Assembly (NCBI RefSeq): GCF_001612765.1
Contig: NZ_BDBB01000007.1
Coordinates: forward strand, 1 to 64,000
Direction: 5' to 3'
DNA length: 64,000 nt
Source of the DNA: Nocardia arthritidis NBRC 100137
GTDB taxonomy: Bacteria > Actinomycetota > Actinomycetes > Mycobacteriales > Mycobacteriaceae
A model generated the notes under the pieces. That model did not search any database, had not been told where the DNA came from, and was given only the letters and a program-made list of their open reading frames with translations. Shown one piece after another: positions 25,801 through 34,087 of this stretch; within the stretch, counting starts at the first letter, position 1, and each line of letters begins with the position of its first letter. The translations under genes were made by a program, and so were the position numbers.

Positions 25801-25892
25801 CGTTCGATGCTACCGCGCGGCTACCTCCCCTCAGCGCGTCGAGCGCTGGTGCCGTGGCGATTCCGTCGTCCGCGCGGTCCGGCGCACGCACG

Positions 25893-26768
25893 CTATTTCA
25901 CGCTGCCCGCGGTCAGTCCCGCCACCAGACGCTTCTCGATGAGCGCGAACAGCAGCACCACCGGAATGATGCCGACGGTGGAAATCGCGAACACGTACTG
26001 CCACGCGGTGTCGTACTGGCCGACGAACTTGGTCAGCGCCACCGACAGCGGCTGGTTCTGCGGCGTGGTCAGCACGACCAGGCTGGCGGCGAATTCGTTC
26101 CAGCACGCCACCACCACGAAGATCGTCGCCGTGACGACGCCGGGCCAGACCAGCGGCAGGCTCACCCGCAGCAGCGTCTGCGCGCGGCCGAGTCCGTCGA
26201 GCATCGCGGCCTCCTCGATCTCCACCGGGATCGCGGCGAAGAAACTGTGCAGGATCCACACCGCGAAGGAAAGGTTGAACGCCGCGTTCACCAGGATCAT
26301 CGCCAGCCAGGTGTCGTTGATGCCGAGCGCGAAGAACTCCCGGATCAATCCGGTGACCAGCACCGTCGGCTGCAACATCTGGGTCACCAGCACCACGCCG
26401 AGAAACACCGCGCGCCCCGGAAAGCGGTGCCTCGCCGTGTAGTACCCCGCCGGAATCGCCACGGCCAGCACCAGCGCGGTGGCACAGACCGCGATGATGA
26501 TCGTGCTGGCCAGGTTGAACGGCAACGGCGTCTCCGGGGTGTCCCACATCGTCGCGTAGTTGTCCGGATGCCAGGACTGCGGCAGATACGTCGGCGGGAT
26601 GCGCAGGATCTCGGCCCTGCTCTTCAGCGAACCGAGCACCATCACGACGAATGGCAGCAGGAACACCACGGCGAGTACCGCGCCGACCGCGGTGAGCTCC
26701 CAGCGGCGTCGTCCGGCGCGGGTGCCCGCCGGGCCTGCCTGCTCGACGGCCTCGGCCTGCGCCGTCAT
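25893..26768 (-). CDS. Sugar ABC transporter permease (MalG type)
   Basis: A 291-aa permease of the CUT1 family. The N-terminal helix VGAVLAVVFLLPFVVMVLGSLK is followed by about five more helices. The cytoplasmic coupling loop EEAAMLDGLGRAQTLLRVSLPLVWPGVV lies near residues 188-215. Its ATG overlaps the stop of the MalF-type permease (ATGA). It is the last gene of the three-gene importer. No ATP-binding gene is present locally, so it probably uses a shared MsiK-type ATPase as many actinobacterial sugar importers do. Confidence 0.9.
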   Translation of the reverse strand: MTAQAEAVEQAGPAGTRAGRRRWELTAVGAVLAVVFLLPFVVMVLGSLKSRAEILRIPPTYLPQSWHPDNYATMWDTPETPLPFNLASTIIIAVCATALVLAVAIPAGYYTARHRFPGRAVFLGVVLVTQMLQPTVLVTGLIREFFALGINDTWLAMILVNAAFNLSFAVWILHSFFAAIPVEIEEAAMLDGLGRAQTLLRVSLPLVWPGVVTATIFVVVACWNEFAASLVVLTTPQNQPLSVALTKFVGQYDTAWQYVFAISTVGIIPVVLLFALIEKRLVAGLTAGSVK

Positions 26769-27646
26769 CGGTCGATCTCCCGGGTCGGGCGGACCAGCCG
26801 AACGTAGATCGCGATGACGACGATGATCAGCGCGAAGTTCAGCACGCTCATCGCCGCGGCGGTGTCGATCTGCTGGTTCTGCCGGATCAGCTTGAACGTC
26901 AGTGTCGTGGTGGTGTCCGCCGAGAAACCGGCGATGCTGCCGGTGATCACTTGCAGGATCGGCAGCGAGTTGAACACGTTGATGATATTGATGATGGTCG
27001 CCACCGCGATCGCCGGACGCAGCTGCGGCAGGGTGAGGTAGCGGTAGCGCTGCCACGCGCCCGCGCCGTCGACCCGTCCCGCCTCGTCTATCTCCGCCGG
27101 AATCGACTGCAGCCCGGCCAGAATCGTGTAGGTCGTGAACGGCACGGAGACGAACACCGCCACGCCCATCGCCACCAGGAACGCCTGCGCCGGCTGCTTG
27201 GTGAAACCGTAACCGCGGTCGAGCAGCCCGATGTCGACCAGGAACCGGTTCGCGATGCCGACGTCCGGGTCGAGCAGGTAGTAGAAGATCGTCGTCGTCA
27301 TAACCACAGACGCCGCCCACGGCACCAGGATCGCCATCCGCACCGCGGTGCGTCCGGGGAAATCCTTGTTCAGGAACTGGGCCAGCGCCGCGGACAGCAC
27401 CAGGGTGATCAGCACGACGCCGACCACCCAGACCACCGTGTGAGCCAGCACCGAGCCGAGTTCGGAGATCCCGAACAGGGTCCGGTAGTTGGCCAGTCCG
27501 GCGTTGCCGCGGTCCTGGCCGTAGGCGCTGAGGTCCCTGGTGCTGGTCCACACCATGTAGCAGGCGGGGAAGGCGACGACGGCCGCGATCAGGACCAGCG
27601 AAGGCCCGATCCACGGTAACGCCGCCGCTATTCCTCTGCGTCGCAC
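26765..27646 (-). CDS. Sugar ABC transporter permease (MalF type)
   Basis: A 293-aa CUT1-family permease with six helices, starting GIAAALPWIGPSLVLIAAVVAFPACYMVW and ending RLVRPTREIDR. The coupling loop is EIDEAGRVDGAGAWQRYRYLTLPQLRPAI near residues 183-212. The GTG start lies one base after the stop of the binding-protein gene, so the three genes are tightly coupled. It pairs with the MalG-type permease to form the sugar channel. Confidence 0.9.
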   Translation of the reverse strand: MRRRGIAAALPWIGPSLVLIAAVVAFPACYMVWTSTRDLSAYGQDRGNAGLANYRTLFGISELGSVLAHTVVWVVGVVLITLVLSAALAQFLNKDFPGRTAVRMAILVPWAASVVMTTTIFYYLLDPDVGIANRFLVDIGLLDRGYGFTKQPAQAFLVAMGVAVFVSVPFTTYTILAGLQSIPAEIDEAGRVDGAGAWQRYRYLTLPQLRPAIAVATIINIINVFNSLPILQVITGSIAGFSADTTTTLTFKLIRQNQQIDTAAAMSVLNFALIIVVIAIYVRLVRPTREIDR

Positions 27647-27647
27647 G

Positions 27648-28898
27648 TCAGTTCGCGGCTTCCTGGATCCGGCGCAGGACCTGAGCCGGGTCGGCGCCCT
27701 GCCCGATGGTGCCCATCTGCTGGCGGATGGCGCCTTGGGCCGCGGCCCATTTCGGATTGTTGCTCGGATAGAACCGCGCCACCGGAAGCGTGGCGGCGAA
27801 TGCCTTGGTCACCGGGTCGTCGGCGAGCGCGGTCGCGGCGCTGTGGGTGATCGGGATGAAGCCCTCGTGCTTGACGAAGTCCGCGTACACCGCGGCCGAG
27901 TAGAAGAAGTCGAGGAACTTCTTGATCGACTCGGCCTTGGCGCCGTCCTTCTTGAAGGCCATCAGGTGATCGGCCACACCGAGCGTCACCGGCGTGCCGG
28001 TCTTGGTCGGCGAGGGCGCGGTCGCGTACCGCAGGCCGGGGTTCTTCGCGAGGATCTGGCCGATGGTGGGCGGCAGCGCCTCGATCATGCCGATCTTGCC
28101 CTGGATGAAGGCGTTGATCACGTCCTTGCGGTCGGTCGCGCCCGGATTCGGCTGGGTCGCACCGGCATCGATGAGGTCACGCATGGCCCGCACACCCTCC
28201 AGGTTCTCGGGGGTGTCGACGGTGATCCGGTCGCCGTCGGCCCAGGACCCGCCCGCGCCGAAGGTCCAGATGGAGGTCTCGCCCTGCGCCTCCTCGCTGC
28301 CCAGCGGAAGCCCGTACCCGGAGACGCCGCCGCCGAGCGCCTGGATCTTCTTCGCCGCGTCGGTCAGCTCGGCCCAGGTCTTCGGCGGCCGGGCGATGCC
28401 CGCCTTTTCGAACAATTCGGCGTTGTAGAACAGTGTGCGGGTGGAGGCGAACAGCGGCAGCGCGTACTGCGTGCCGTCGAGTGCCGCGTTCTGGGCGAAA
28501 GCCGGTTGGATGTCGGCCAGCACCGGCGCGGAGACGATGTCGGTGGCCGGGTAGAGCAGGCCGTCGCCCGCGAAGCTGGCGTAGGCGTCGATGTTGAGCA
28601 GGTCCGGAGTGGTCGACGGCGACTGGAGCTTGGTGCGTACCACGTCGTTGATCGAGTTCCACGACTCCATCTGCAAGTTGACGGTGACACCCGGGTTCTG
28701 CTTCTGGAATTCGGCGATGATGCCGTCCCACAGCGCCTTGGTGCCCGTGGCGCCGTCGCTGTAGGCGGGTGCGAGGAAATTGATCGTGGTGGCGGAGTCC
28801 GCGGCGTCTTTCGAACCGAACCCGCAGGACGAGAGGGTCAGCGCGACGCCGGTGACCATCGCGACTCCGGCAAGCACGCGACGAAATGGTCTTTTCAC
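27648..28898 (-). CDS. Extracellular sugar-binding lipoprotein
   Basis: A 416-aa solute-binding protein of the CUT1/MalE class. The signal peptide ends in a lipobox, TLSSC, at about residue 26, so the mature protein is anchored to the membrane. Family features include LWDGIIAEFQKQNPGVTVNLQ, DLLNIDAYASFAGDGLL and FYNAELFEKAGIARPPKTWAELTDAAKKI. It is the first gene of the importer operon and is divergent from the SIS isomerase. The accompanying enzymes point to an N-acetylated amino sugar or an oligosaccharide containing it. Confidence 0.92.
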   Translation of the reverse strand: MKRPFRRVLAGVAMVTGVALTLSSCGFGSKDAADSATTINFLAPAYSDGATGTKALWDGIIAEFQKQNPGVTVNLQMESWNSINDVVRTKLQSPSTTPDLLNIDAYASFAGDGLLYPATDIVSAPVLADIQPAFAQNAALDGTQYALPLFASTRTLFYNAELFEKAGIARPPKTWAELTDAAKKIQALGGGVSGYGLPLGSEEAQGETSIWTFGAGGSWADGDRITVDTPENLEGVRAMRDLIDAGATQPNPGATDRKDVINAFIQGKIGMIEALPPTIGQILAKNPGLRYATAPSPTKTGTPVTLGVADHLMAFKKDGAKAESIKKFLDFFYSAAVYADFVKHEGFIPITHSAATALADDPVTKAFAATLPVARFYPSNNPKWAAAQGAIRQQMGTIGQGADPAQVLRRIQEAAN

Positions 28899-28991
28899 GA
28901 GCAGAACCTTTCAGATTTACCCACCCGGCGCCAGCGGAGCCGCCGATGATGGGAGGACACACGGTCCGTGCACGTCAATCTAGCCCGAATC

Positions 28992-29039
28992 GTGATCATA
29001 TGTGACCGATTTGGTTGTAAATTTGACATAAACGATCAC
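28992..29039. promoter_or_regulatory. Inverted-repeat operator between the sugar importer and the SIS isomerase
   Basis: An AT-rich inverted repeat has arms GTGATCATATGTGACC (28992-29007) and TGACATAAACGATCAC (29024-29039); the second reads GTGATCGTTTATGTCA on the other strand. It sits midway in the divergent gap, where a DeoR-type repressor could control both arms. Confidence 0.55.
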
Positions 29040-29057
29040 AGGCATGAGGCTGTTCTG

Positions 29058-29966
29058 GTGCCTACGCCTGCCCGCACGCCGCAGCCGCATCTGGCCACCG
29101 AGGTGGCCACCCAGCCGGACGACTGGACGCACGCCGCGACCGTCGCCTCCGATCACCACGCCGCGCTACCGAGGCCGGGCGAGCGCGTCGCGGTGATCGG
29201 TTGCGGCACCTCGTATTTCATGTCACGCGCGATCGCGGCATTACGAGAGGGGTCGGGCGCGGGCGTCACCGACGCCTGGCCCGCCAGCGCGGTCCGCGCC
29301 CGCGACTACGACCGCTACCTGGTGATCTGCCGCTCCGGCACGACCACCGAGGTGGTGCGCGCCATGCGGGAGATCCCGGCGCACACCCCCCGCGCGGTGA
29401 TCTGCTCCAGTCCCGGCACACCCGTCCTCGAACTGGGTGACCCGATCCTGATCGACCAGGTCGACGAGCGGTCGGTGGTGCAGACGCGTTTCGCGACGAC
29501 CGCCCTCGCCATCCTGCGCAGCCACCTGGGCGAGGATCTGACGCCGGTGATCGCCCAAGCTCGGGCGGTGCTCGCCGAGGATCCCGCCGAATCGCTGGCC
29601 GGGGTGCGCGGCGCCGAGCAGGTCACCTTCGTCGGCATGGGATTCGCGGCGGCCATCGCCGACGAGGCGGCGCTCAAGCTGCGCGAATCCTGCCAGTCCT
29701 GGACGGAGGCGTACCCGGCAACCGAGTACCGCCACGGCCCGATCGCCATCTCCGCGCCCGGCCGCGCGGTCTGGGCCTTCGGGGCGCTGGAGTCCGGCTT
29801 CGCCGCCGACGTCACCGCAACCGGCGCCCATCTGGAACACCGTGACATCGACCCGATGGCGGACCTGGTCCGGGTACACCGGCTCTGCCTCCTGCGCTCC
29901 GCCGACCTCGGACTCGACCCCGACCACCCCCGCGGCCTGAATCGCTCCGTGGTCCTGAACTCATGA
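29058..29966 (+). CDS. agaS: SIS-domain sugar-phosphate isomerase/deaminase (AgaS-like)
   Basis: A 302-aa protein with two SIS (sugar isomerase) domains. VAVIGCGTSYFMSRAIAALRE and RYLVICRSGTTTEVVRAMRE are in the first, QVTFVGMGFAAAIADEAALKLRESCQSWTEAYPATEYRHGP in the second. These match AgaS/GlmS isomerase domains, with the EYRHGP catalytic loop retained. In an Aga-type pathway it would deaminate and isomerise galactosamine-6-phosphate to tagatose-6-phosphate; with glucosamine-6-phosphate it would give fructose-6-phosphate. There is no glutaminase domain, so it is not GlmS. The GTG at 29058 is chosen because GAGG lies seven bases upstream. The gene name is a functional guess. Confidence 0.78.
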   Translation: MPTPARTPQPHLATEVATQPDDWTHAATVASDHHAALPRPGERVAVIGCGTSYFMSRAIAALREGSGAGVTDAWPASAVRARDYDRYLVICRSGTTTEVVRAMREIPAHTPRAVICSSPGTPVLELGDPILIDQVDERSVVQTRFATTALAILRSHLGEDLTPVIAQARAVLAEDPAESLAGVRGAEQVTFVGMGFAAAIADEAALKLRESCQSWTEAYPATEYRHGPIAISAPGRAVWAFGALESGFAADVTATGAHLEHRDIDPMADLVRVHRLCLLRSADLGLDPDHPRGLNRSVVLNS

Positions 29967-29979
29967 TCGGAGGCCTGCG

Positions 29980-30060
29980 GTGAACGTCGACCGGGGGCGG
30001 GCCCCGCGGATCACGCAGGTGGCGCACCCGCCACGACGCAACCCGTCCCGCCGAACGTGA
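29980..30060 (+). CDS. Possible 26-codon linker cistron
   Basis: A GTG at 29980 has GGAGG six bases upstream and is followed by 26 codons and a TGA at 30058-30060. That TGA overlaps a GTG (30057) and touches an ATG (30060) that open the long frame of the ROK kinase gene. The peptide is basic and has no recognisable family. It may couple translation of the SIS gene to the kinase, or be chance. The rest of 29967-30350 shows no gene I can support. Confidence 0.3.
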   Translation: MNVDRGRAPRITQVAHPPRRNPSRRT

Positions 30061-30350
30061 TGCTCCAGCCGCTCGCGGCCGCGCGCACCACCACGCCGCC
30101 CCGGACCATCGAACCGCGACAGCCCGCGATCACGCCACCACCCGTGGGTCGATCCGATCCCATGGCCTCACCGGAGACGGCGGGAGCCCCGGGATCTGTC
30201 GAACATGTCTGTCTCTTCGATGGGTGCGGCGAGGCACATCCGCAGCCCGATGCGCAGGTCACCGCCGACGGGGGCGCTGACCATGGCACGACGTCGTCGC
30301 GGGCCGCATGTGCACCGGCGCGGGAGGCGGCACGAACTACTGTGCCGAGA

Positions 30351-31427
30351 ATGGGTACCGATCAGCCGCAGATGCCGGCGGCCGAGTCCGTTTCCGGGAC
30401 GCGCGCCGCGGAGGCGGATCGCGCGTATCCCGACGATCGGCCGACCACACGTCAGGGCTCGGCCGCGCAGCCCACTGCTGTGCTGGGCACCGCGGCTGAT
30501 ACAGCTGCGCTGCCGGACGACGCGCTCGTCCTCGGATTGGATGTCGGCGGCACCACCATCAAAGGCGAGGTGACCGACGCCGAGGGCACAGCCCTGGCCG
30601 TGGGCGCGGTCGCCACGCCGCGCGGTCCGGCTGCCTTCGACGCGATGGGCGAACTGGGCGAGCGGTTGCTGGCGCAACTGCCGGAAGCCGACCGCCGCCG
30701 GCTGCGCCGGGCGGCTGTCGTGCTGCCCGGCATCGTGGACACCGCCCGGTCGGTCGCGGTGTTCAGCAGCAACGTCGGCTGGCGGGACGTGCACGTGGGC
30801 GACCGCTTCTCCAAGCTCTGGGGTATGCCGACGCTGATCGAACACGATGTGGCCGTGGCCGGTTGGGCGGAATGGCGGTACGGCGCCGGGCAGGGCTACG
30901 AGAACGTGTGCGTCGTCATCCTCGGCACCGGCATCTCCGGGACGCTTTCGGTCGGCGGACGGTTGGTGCGCAGCGGCTACGGGCAGGTCGGCGAGTACGG
31001 GCACGTGCCGGTGCGACGCGTGGGCGGATTGCCCTGCCCCTGCGGCAATACCGGCTGCGTCGAGACCGTAGCCTCGGGCGCGGCCATCGCACGGGCCTAC
31101 ACCCGGCGCACCGGACGCCGGATCGGCGGTGCTGCGCGCGTCTTCGCGCTGATGTCCACCGACCCTGACGCGGCCGCCGTGGTCGAGGACGCGGTCGACG
31201 CGCTCGCCGACGGACTGGTCGGCATCGTGCACGCGGCCTGCCCCGAACTGATCGTCCTCGGCGGCGGGGTCGCCGGAGCCGGCGCGGCGCTCACCGAACC
31301 ACTGCACCGGGCACTGTCCGACCGGCTCCGCTTGGTCCCCGCGCCCCGAGTGGTGCTCGGCGAGTTCGGCGCTCGCGCGGGCCTCGCGGGCGCCGCCCTC
31401 TTCGCGCGACGCGGAGCATTGACATGA
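30351..31427 (+). CDS. ROK-family sugar kinase
   Basis: A ROK-family kinase. The ATP-binding loop is LVLGLDVGGTTIKGEV, the DIEHD-equivalent sugar-binding site is TLIEHDVAVAGWAEWRYG, and ILGTGISG is followed by the zinc motif EYGHVPVRRVGGLPCPCGNTGCVET (His and three Cys). It would phosphorylate a hexose or N-acetylhexosamine after uptake by the ABC importer. The start is uncertain. The open frame begins at 30057, but the kinase domain starts only near 30530. ATG 30351 gives 358 aa and GTG 30480 gives 315 aa, nearer the family norm. The upstream Pro/Thr-rich extension shows no similarity I recognise. Confidence 0.8.
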   Translation: MGTDQPQMPAAESVSGTRAAEADRAYPDDRPTTRQGSAAQPTAVLGTAADTAALPDDALVLGLDVGGTTIKGEVTDAEGTALAVGAVATPRGPAAFDAMGELGERLLAQLPEADRRRLRRAAVVLPGIVDTARSVAVFSSNVGWRDVHVGDRFSKLWGMPTLIEHDVAVAGWAEWRYGAGQGYENVCVVILGTGISGTLSVGGRLVRSGYGQVGEYGHVPVRRVGGLPCPCGNTGCVETVASGAAIARAYTRRTGRRIGGAARVFALMSTDPDAAAVVEDAVDALADGLVGIVHAACPELIVLGGGVAGAGAALTEPLHRALSDRLRLVPAPRVVLGEFGARAGLAGAALFARRGALT

Positions 31428-31515
31428 CGCCGCGTTCGGAGCCGACCATCGGCGAATCCCGCAGCCCTGTTCCCCCAACGCGGCACGTCGACACGACGCC
31501 ACGTTCGGAGCCGAC
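31421..31515. repeat. 26-bp direct repeat, two copies 69 bp apart
   Basis: Positions 31421-31446 and 31490-31515 match at 24 of 26 bases (core GCGTTCGGAGCCGAC / ACGTTCGGAGCCGAC). The first copy spans the end of the ROK gene. Confidence 0.6.
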
Positions 31516-31732
31516 GAATCGGCGCCGGTTCGTATCGGCAAGCGCGCCGCACGCCGATGGCCTCGCGGCGACGTCGAGTACCGGGTTGATTTCGCGCATC
31601 CGTCCGCAGGACGCCTCGGGGGCGCCACAGCTCCGCGCGTTCGCCTACTGGTCTCGGTATTCAGCGGAGCGGCCCGGCGTGACAACGCTCGTGGCGACCA
31701 TCCGAATCGCGACCCGAGGGGGACCGACGTGA
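31424..31732 (+). CDS. Possible 102-codon linker ORF between the kinase and nagA
   Basis: The frame starts at an ATG overlapping the ROK stop (ATGA) and ends at a TGA overlapping the nagA GTG start (GTGA). It fills the 300-bp gap exactly. The product is Arg/Pro/Ser-rich, has an internal repeat (TPRSEPT twice, from the 26-bp DNA repeat) and matches no family I know. Third-position GC is somewhat lower than in neighbouring genes. It may be a real coupled cistron or repeat-derived spacer DNA. Confidence 0.3.
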   Translation: MTPRSEPTIGESRSPVPPTRHVDTTPRSEPTNRRRFVSASAPHADGLAATSSTGLISRIRPQDASGAPQLRAFAYWSRYSAERPGVTTLVATIRIATRGGPT

Positions 31733-32880
31733 CAGAGCTGATGATCCGGGGCCGCATCGTCTCGGCGAGCGTCGCGCTGGACGACGGCGTGGTGATGATC
31801 TCCGGGGACCGGATCGAGGCGGTGCGGTCATTCGCGCAGTGGCGCGCGGCGCATCGCGATTTACCTGAGCCGCCATTTTCTGGCACCGTGCTGCCGGGGC
31901 TTGTGGATATTCACAACCACGGTGGATTCGGGTACCGGTTCGATACCGTGGACGGCGCGCACGCGCGGACGGCGGCGCGATCGCACCAGGCGCACGGCTC
32001 GACCACGGTGGTGGCGAGCGTGGTCACCGGTCCTGCCGAGGAGATGGTGGCGCAGACCGCCGCCTTGCGCGAGCTCGCCGAGGAAGGCGTGCTCGGCGGT
32101 GTCCACGTCGAGGGCCCGTTCCTGTCCGAGGCGCGCTGCGGAGCCCAGGACCCGCGATTCCTGTGCGACCCCGATCCGGGACTGACCGACCGGCTGCTTG
32201 CCGCGGGCGGCGGGCATCTGCGCGCGATGACCCTCGCCCCGGAGCGCCCCGGCTACGCGGCCGTCGCACGGCGCCTCGCCGACAACGGCGTGGTGGTCGC
32301 ACTCGGCCACAGCGACACCGACTACGCGTCCTTTCGCAATGCTCTGCGGCCGAATGGATCGGCGAGCGTAGTGACCCATCTGGCGAACGGCATGCCGCCG
32401 CTGCACCATCGCCACCCGGGCCCGGTCGCCGCGGCACTGGTGGCCGCGGCGGCCGGGGACGCGATCGTGGAGTTGATCGGCGACGGCGTGCACGTCGACC
32501 CGGGCTTCGCCGCGCTGGTGTTCGCGGCCGCGCCGGGACGCGTCGCGCTGGTCACCGATGCCATGCAGGCCGCGGGCCTCGGAGACGGCGAATACCAGCT
32601 CGGCCCACAGCCGGTGACGGTGCGAGAGGGGGTCGCGCGCGTCGCGGGCGGATCCATCGCGGGCGGCGTCAGCACCCTGCTGGAATGCCTCGCGCGCGCC
32701 GTGCGCGAATCGGGTGTCCCGCTGCGGGACGCGGTACTCGCGGCCACCTCGGTTCCGGCCGCCGCGCTCGGGCTCGACGACGTCGGTGACCTGCGCCCCG
32801 GCCAATTCGCCGACATATTGACAGTCAGTGACAATCTCCACTTGCGCGGGGTGCTCAGACGTGGACAGTGGTTGAGGTGA
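31729..32880 (+). CDS. nagA: N-acetylglucosamine/galactosamine-6-phosphate deacetylase
   Basis: A 383-aa NagA/AgaA-type amidohydrolase. GLVDIHNHGGFGYRFD holds the HxH metal pair near residue 62. GGVHVEGPFLSEARCGAQDPRFL carries the conserved glutamate, GHSDTDYASF and THLANGMPPLHHRHPG hold further ligands, and LVTDAMQAAGLGDGEYQLG the catalytic aspartate. It removes acetate from an N-acetylhexosamine-6-phosphate. The GTG at 31729 has GAGGGG upstream. The end overlaps the PfkB kinase gene. The sequence alone does not separate GlcNAc from GalNAc substrates. Confidence 0.92.
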   Translation: MTELMIRGRIVSASVALDDGVVMISGDRIEAVRSFAQWRAAHRDLPEPPFSGTVLPGLVDIHNHGGFGYRFDTVDGAHARTAARSHQAHGSTTVVASVVTGPAEEMVAQTAALRELAEEGVLGGVHVEGPFLSEARCGAQDPRFLCDPDPGLTDRLLAAGGGHLRAMTLAPERPGYAAVARRLADNGVVVALGHSDTDYASFRNALRPNGSASVVTHLANGMPPLHHRHPGPVAAALVAAAAGDAIVELIGDGVHVDPGFAALVFAAAPGRVALVTDAMQAAGLGDGEYQLGPQPVTVREGVARVAGGSIAGGVSTLLECLARAVRESGVPLRDAVLAATSVPAAALGLDDVGDLRPGQFADILTVSDNLHLRGVLRRGQWLR

Positions 32881-33830
32881 TCCTCACCGTGACAATGAAT
32901 CCCGCGTACGACATGACCTATCGCGTCGAACGTTTCGAACGCGGGCAGGCCCACCGGGTCCGGTCGGTGGAACAACGCATCGGCGGCAAGGGCATCAATG
33001 TGACGCGGGTGCTGAATCAACTGGGCAAATACGCCAGGGCCACCGGGTTCTCCGATCACGCGTTCGCGGCGGCCGCCGAACTGGAGCTGCCGGTCGACTT
33101 CGTGCACGCGCTGCCCTGGGTGCGCCGCACGGTGGTGATCAGCGAGTCCGAGGACGGCACCGCCACCGCGCTGTGGGAGCCGGGCGCCCGGGTCTCCAAT
33201 CCGCACGCCGCCGAGCAGCTGGCCGTCCGGGTGGCGGGCCTGCTCCCCGATATCGCCGGGTTGGTCATCTCCGGGTCGCTGCCGGGCGGCATCGACCCCT
33301 CGCTGCCCGCCGAGATCGCACGCACCGCCATCGCGGCCGACGTGCCCACCATCTGCGACGTCGACGGCGAGGCGCTGCGCTTGGCCGCGCAGGTGCCCGG
33401 CATCGTGCTCACCCCGAACGAGAGCGAACTACAGCGTCTCACCGGCGTGGAGCCCACGACCGCCGACGACATCGTCAGCGCCGTGCAACCGCTGATCGCG
33501 CACGGCGTGCGCGCCGTGACCGCGACCCGCGGCCCCGAGGGGATCACCGCCGTGACCGCCGACGGCGCGTGGTCGGCGGCGCTCGCCGAACCGCTCGCCG
33601 GAAATCCCACCGGCGCGGGCGATGCCGCGGTGGCGGCCGTGATCGCCGCCCTCTCGTCCGACTCGCGCACCGACTGGCCCGCTCTGCTCGCCGACGCGGT
33701 CGCGACCTCGGCGGCCGCCGTGGTCGTTCCGGTGGCCGGCGAGATCGACCGTGGTATGCGCACCCGCCTCACCCCGACCGTCCGGATTCGAGAACTGGAT
33801 CTACCAGCACCGCAGGAGGCTGCCTCGTGA
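32877..33830 (+). CDS. PfkB-family sugar-phosphate kinase (1-phosphofructokinase/tagatose-6-phosphate kinase type)
   Basis: A 317-aa PfkB-family kinase of the FruK/LacC branch. It opens ILTVTMNPAYDMTYRVE, has GGKGINVTRVLNQLG near residue 40, LVISGSLPGGI in the middle, LTPNESEL near 185 and the catalytic GNPTGAGDAAVAAVIAAL near 245. It would phosphorylate tagatose-6-phosphate (or fructose-1- or -6-phosphate) to the bisphosphate used by the aldolase downstream. I place the start at the GTG overlapping the nagA stop (GTGA, 32877); a GTG at 32868 is possible. Confidence 0.88.
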   Translation: MILTVTMNPAYDMTYRVERFERGQAHRVRSVEQRIGGKGINVTRVLNQLGKYARATGFSDHAFAAAAELELPVDFVHALPWVRRTVVISESEDGTATALWEPGARVSNPHAAEQLAVRVAGLLPDIAGLVISGSLPGGIDPSLPAEIARTAIAADVPTICDVDGEALRLAAQVPGIVLTPNESELQRLTGVEPTTADDIVSAVQPLIAHGVRAVTATRGPEGITAVTADGAWSAALAEPLAGNPTGAGDAAVAAVIAALSSDSRTDWPALLADAVATSAAAVVVPVAGEIDRGMRTRLTPTVRIRELDLPAPQEAAS

Positions 33831-34087
33831 CCACCCAGTACACCGATCCGGCCGGCTACCGGCCTTGCGAGCCGACAGAGCGCGCGGGCGAGCGGGGTGC
33901 TCGGGCGGCGCGGCCGAACTGCGGGATCCCGACCCCGCGGTCACGAGCGCGGTTCGCGTGGCGCAGCATCGACACTCCGGCGAGCACGGTCACAGCCTGC
34001 GGCAAGCCGGCTACGAGCGGTACGACCGCGCAGGTACCGCCGCAGTCGTGGCCGGTGGTCTCGCGAAGGCCCGCGCTGTGCCGCTGA
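33827..34087 (+). CDS. Possible linker ORF before the aldolase
   Basis: A GTG at 33827 overlaps the PfkB stop (GTGA), with GGAGG eight bases upstream, the best ribosome site in this operon. It opens an 86-codon frame ending at 34087, ten bases inside the aldolase gene. The product (TTQYTDPAGYRP start, then Arg/Pro/Thr-rich) matches no family I recognise. The aldolase frame is also open across most of this segment, so a frameshifted N-terminal extension of the aldolase is an alternative. Confidence 0.3.
   Translation: MTTQYTDPAGYRPCEPTERAGERGARAARPNCGIPTPRSRARFAWRSIDTPASTVTACGKPATSGTTAQVPPQSWPVVSRRPALCR

Noticed and set aside
30011..30289. Minus-strand 92-codon frame in the gap before the ROK kinase
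   Set aside because: No ribosome site, mixed codon use and no recognisable motif. The region was treated as gene-free apart from the small plus-strand cistron.
30057..30350. Pro/Thr-rich N-terminal extension of the ROK kinase
   Set aside because: It would add about 100 residues with no similarity and falling third-position GC. A later start fits the family better, though coupling at 30057 keeps some doubt.
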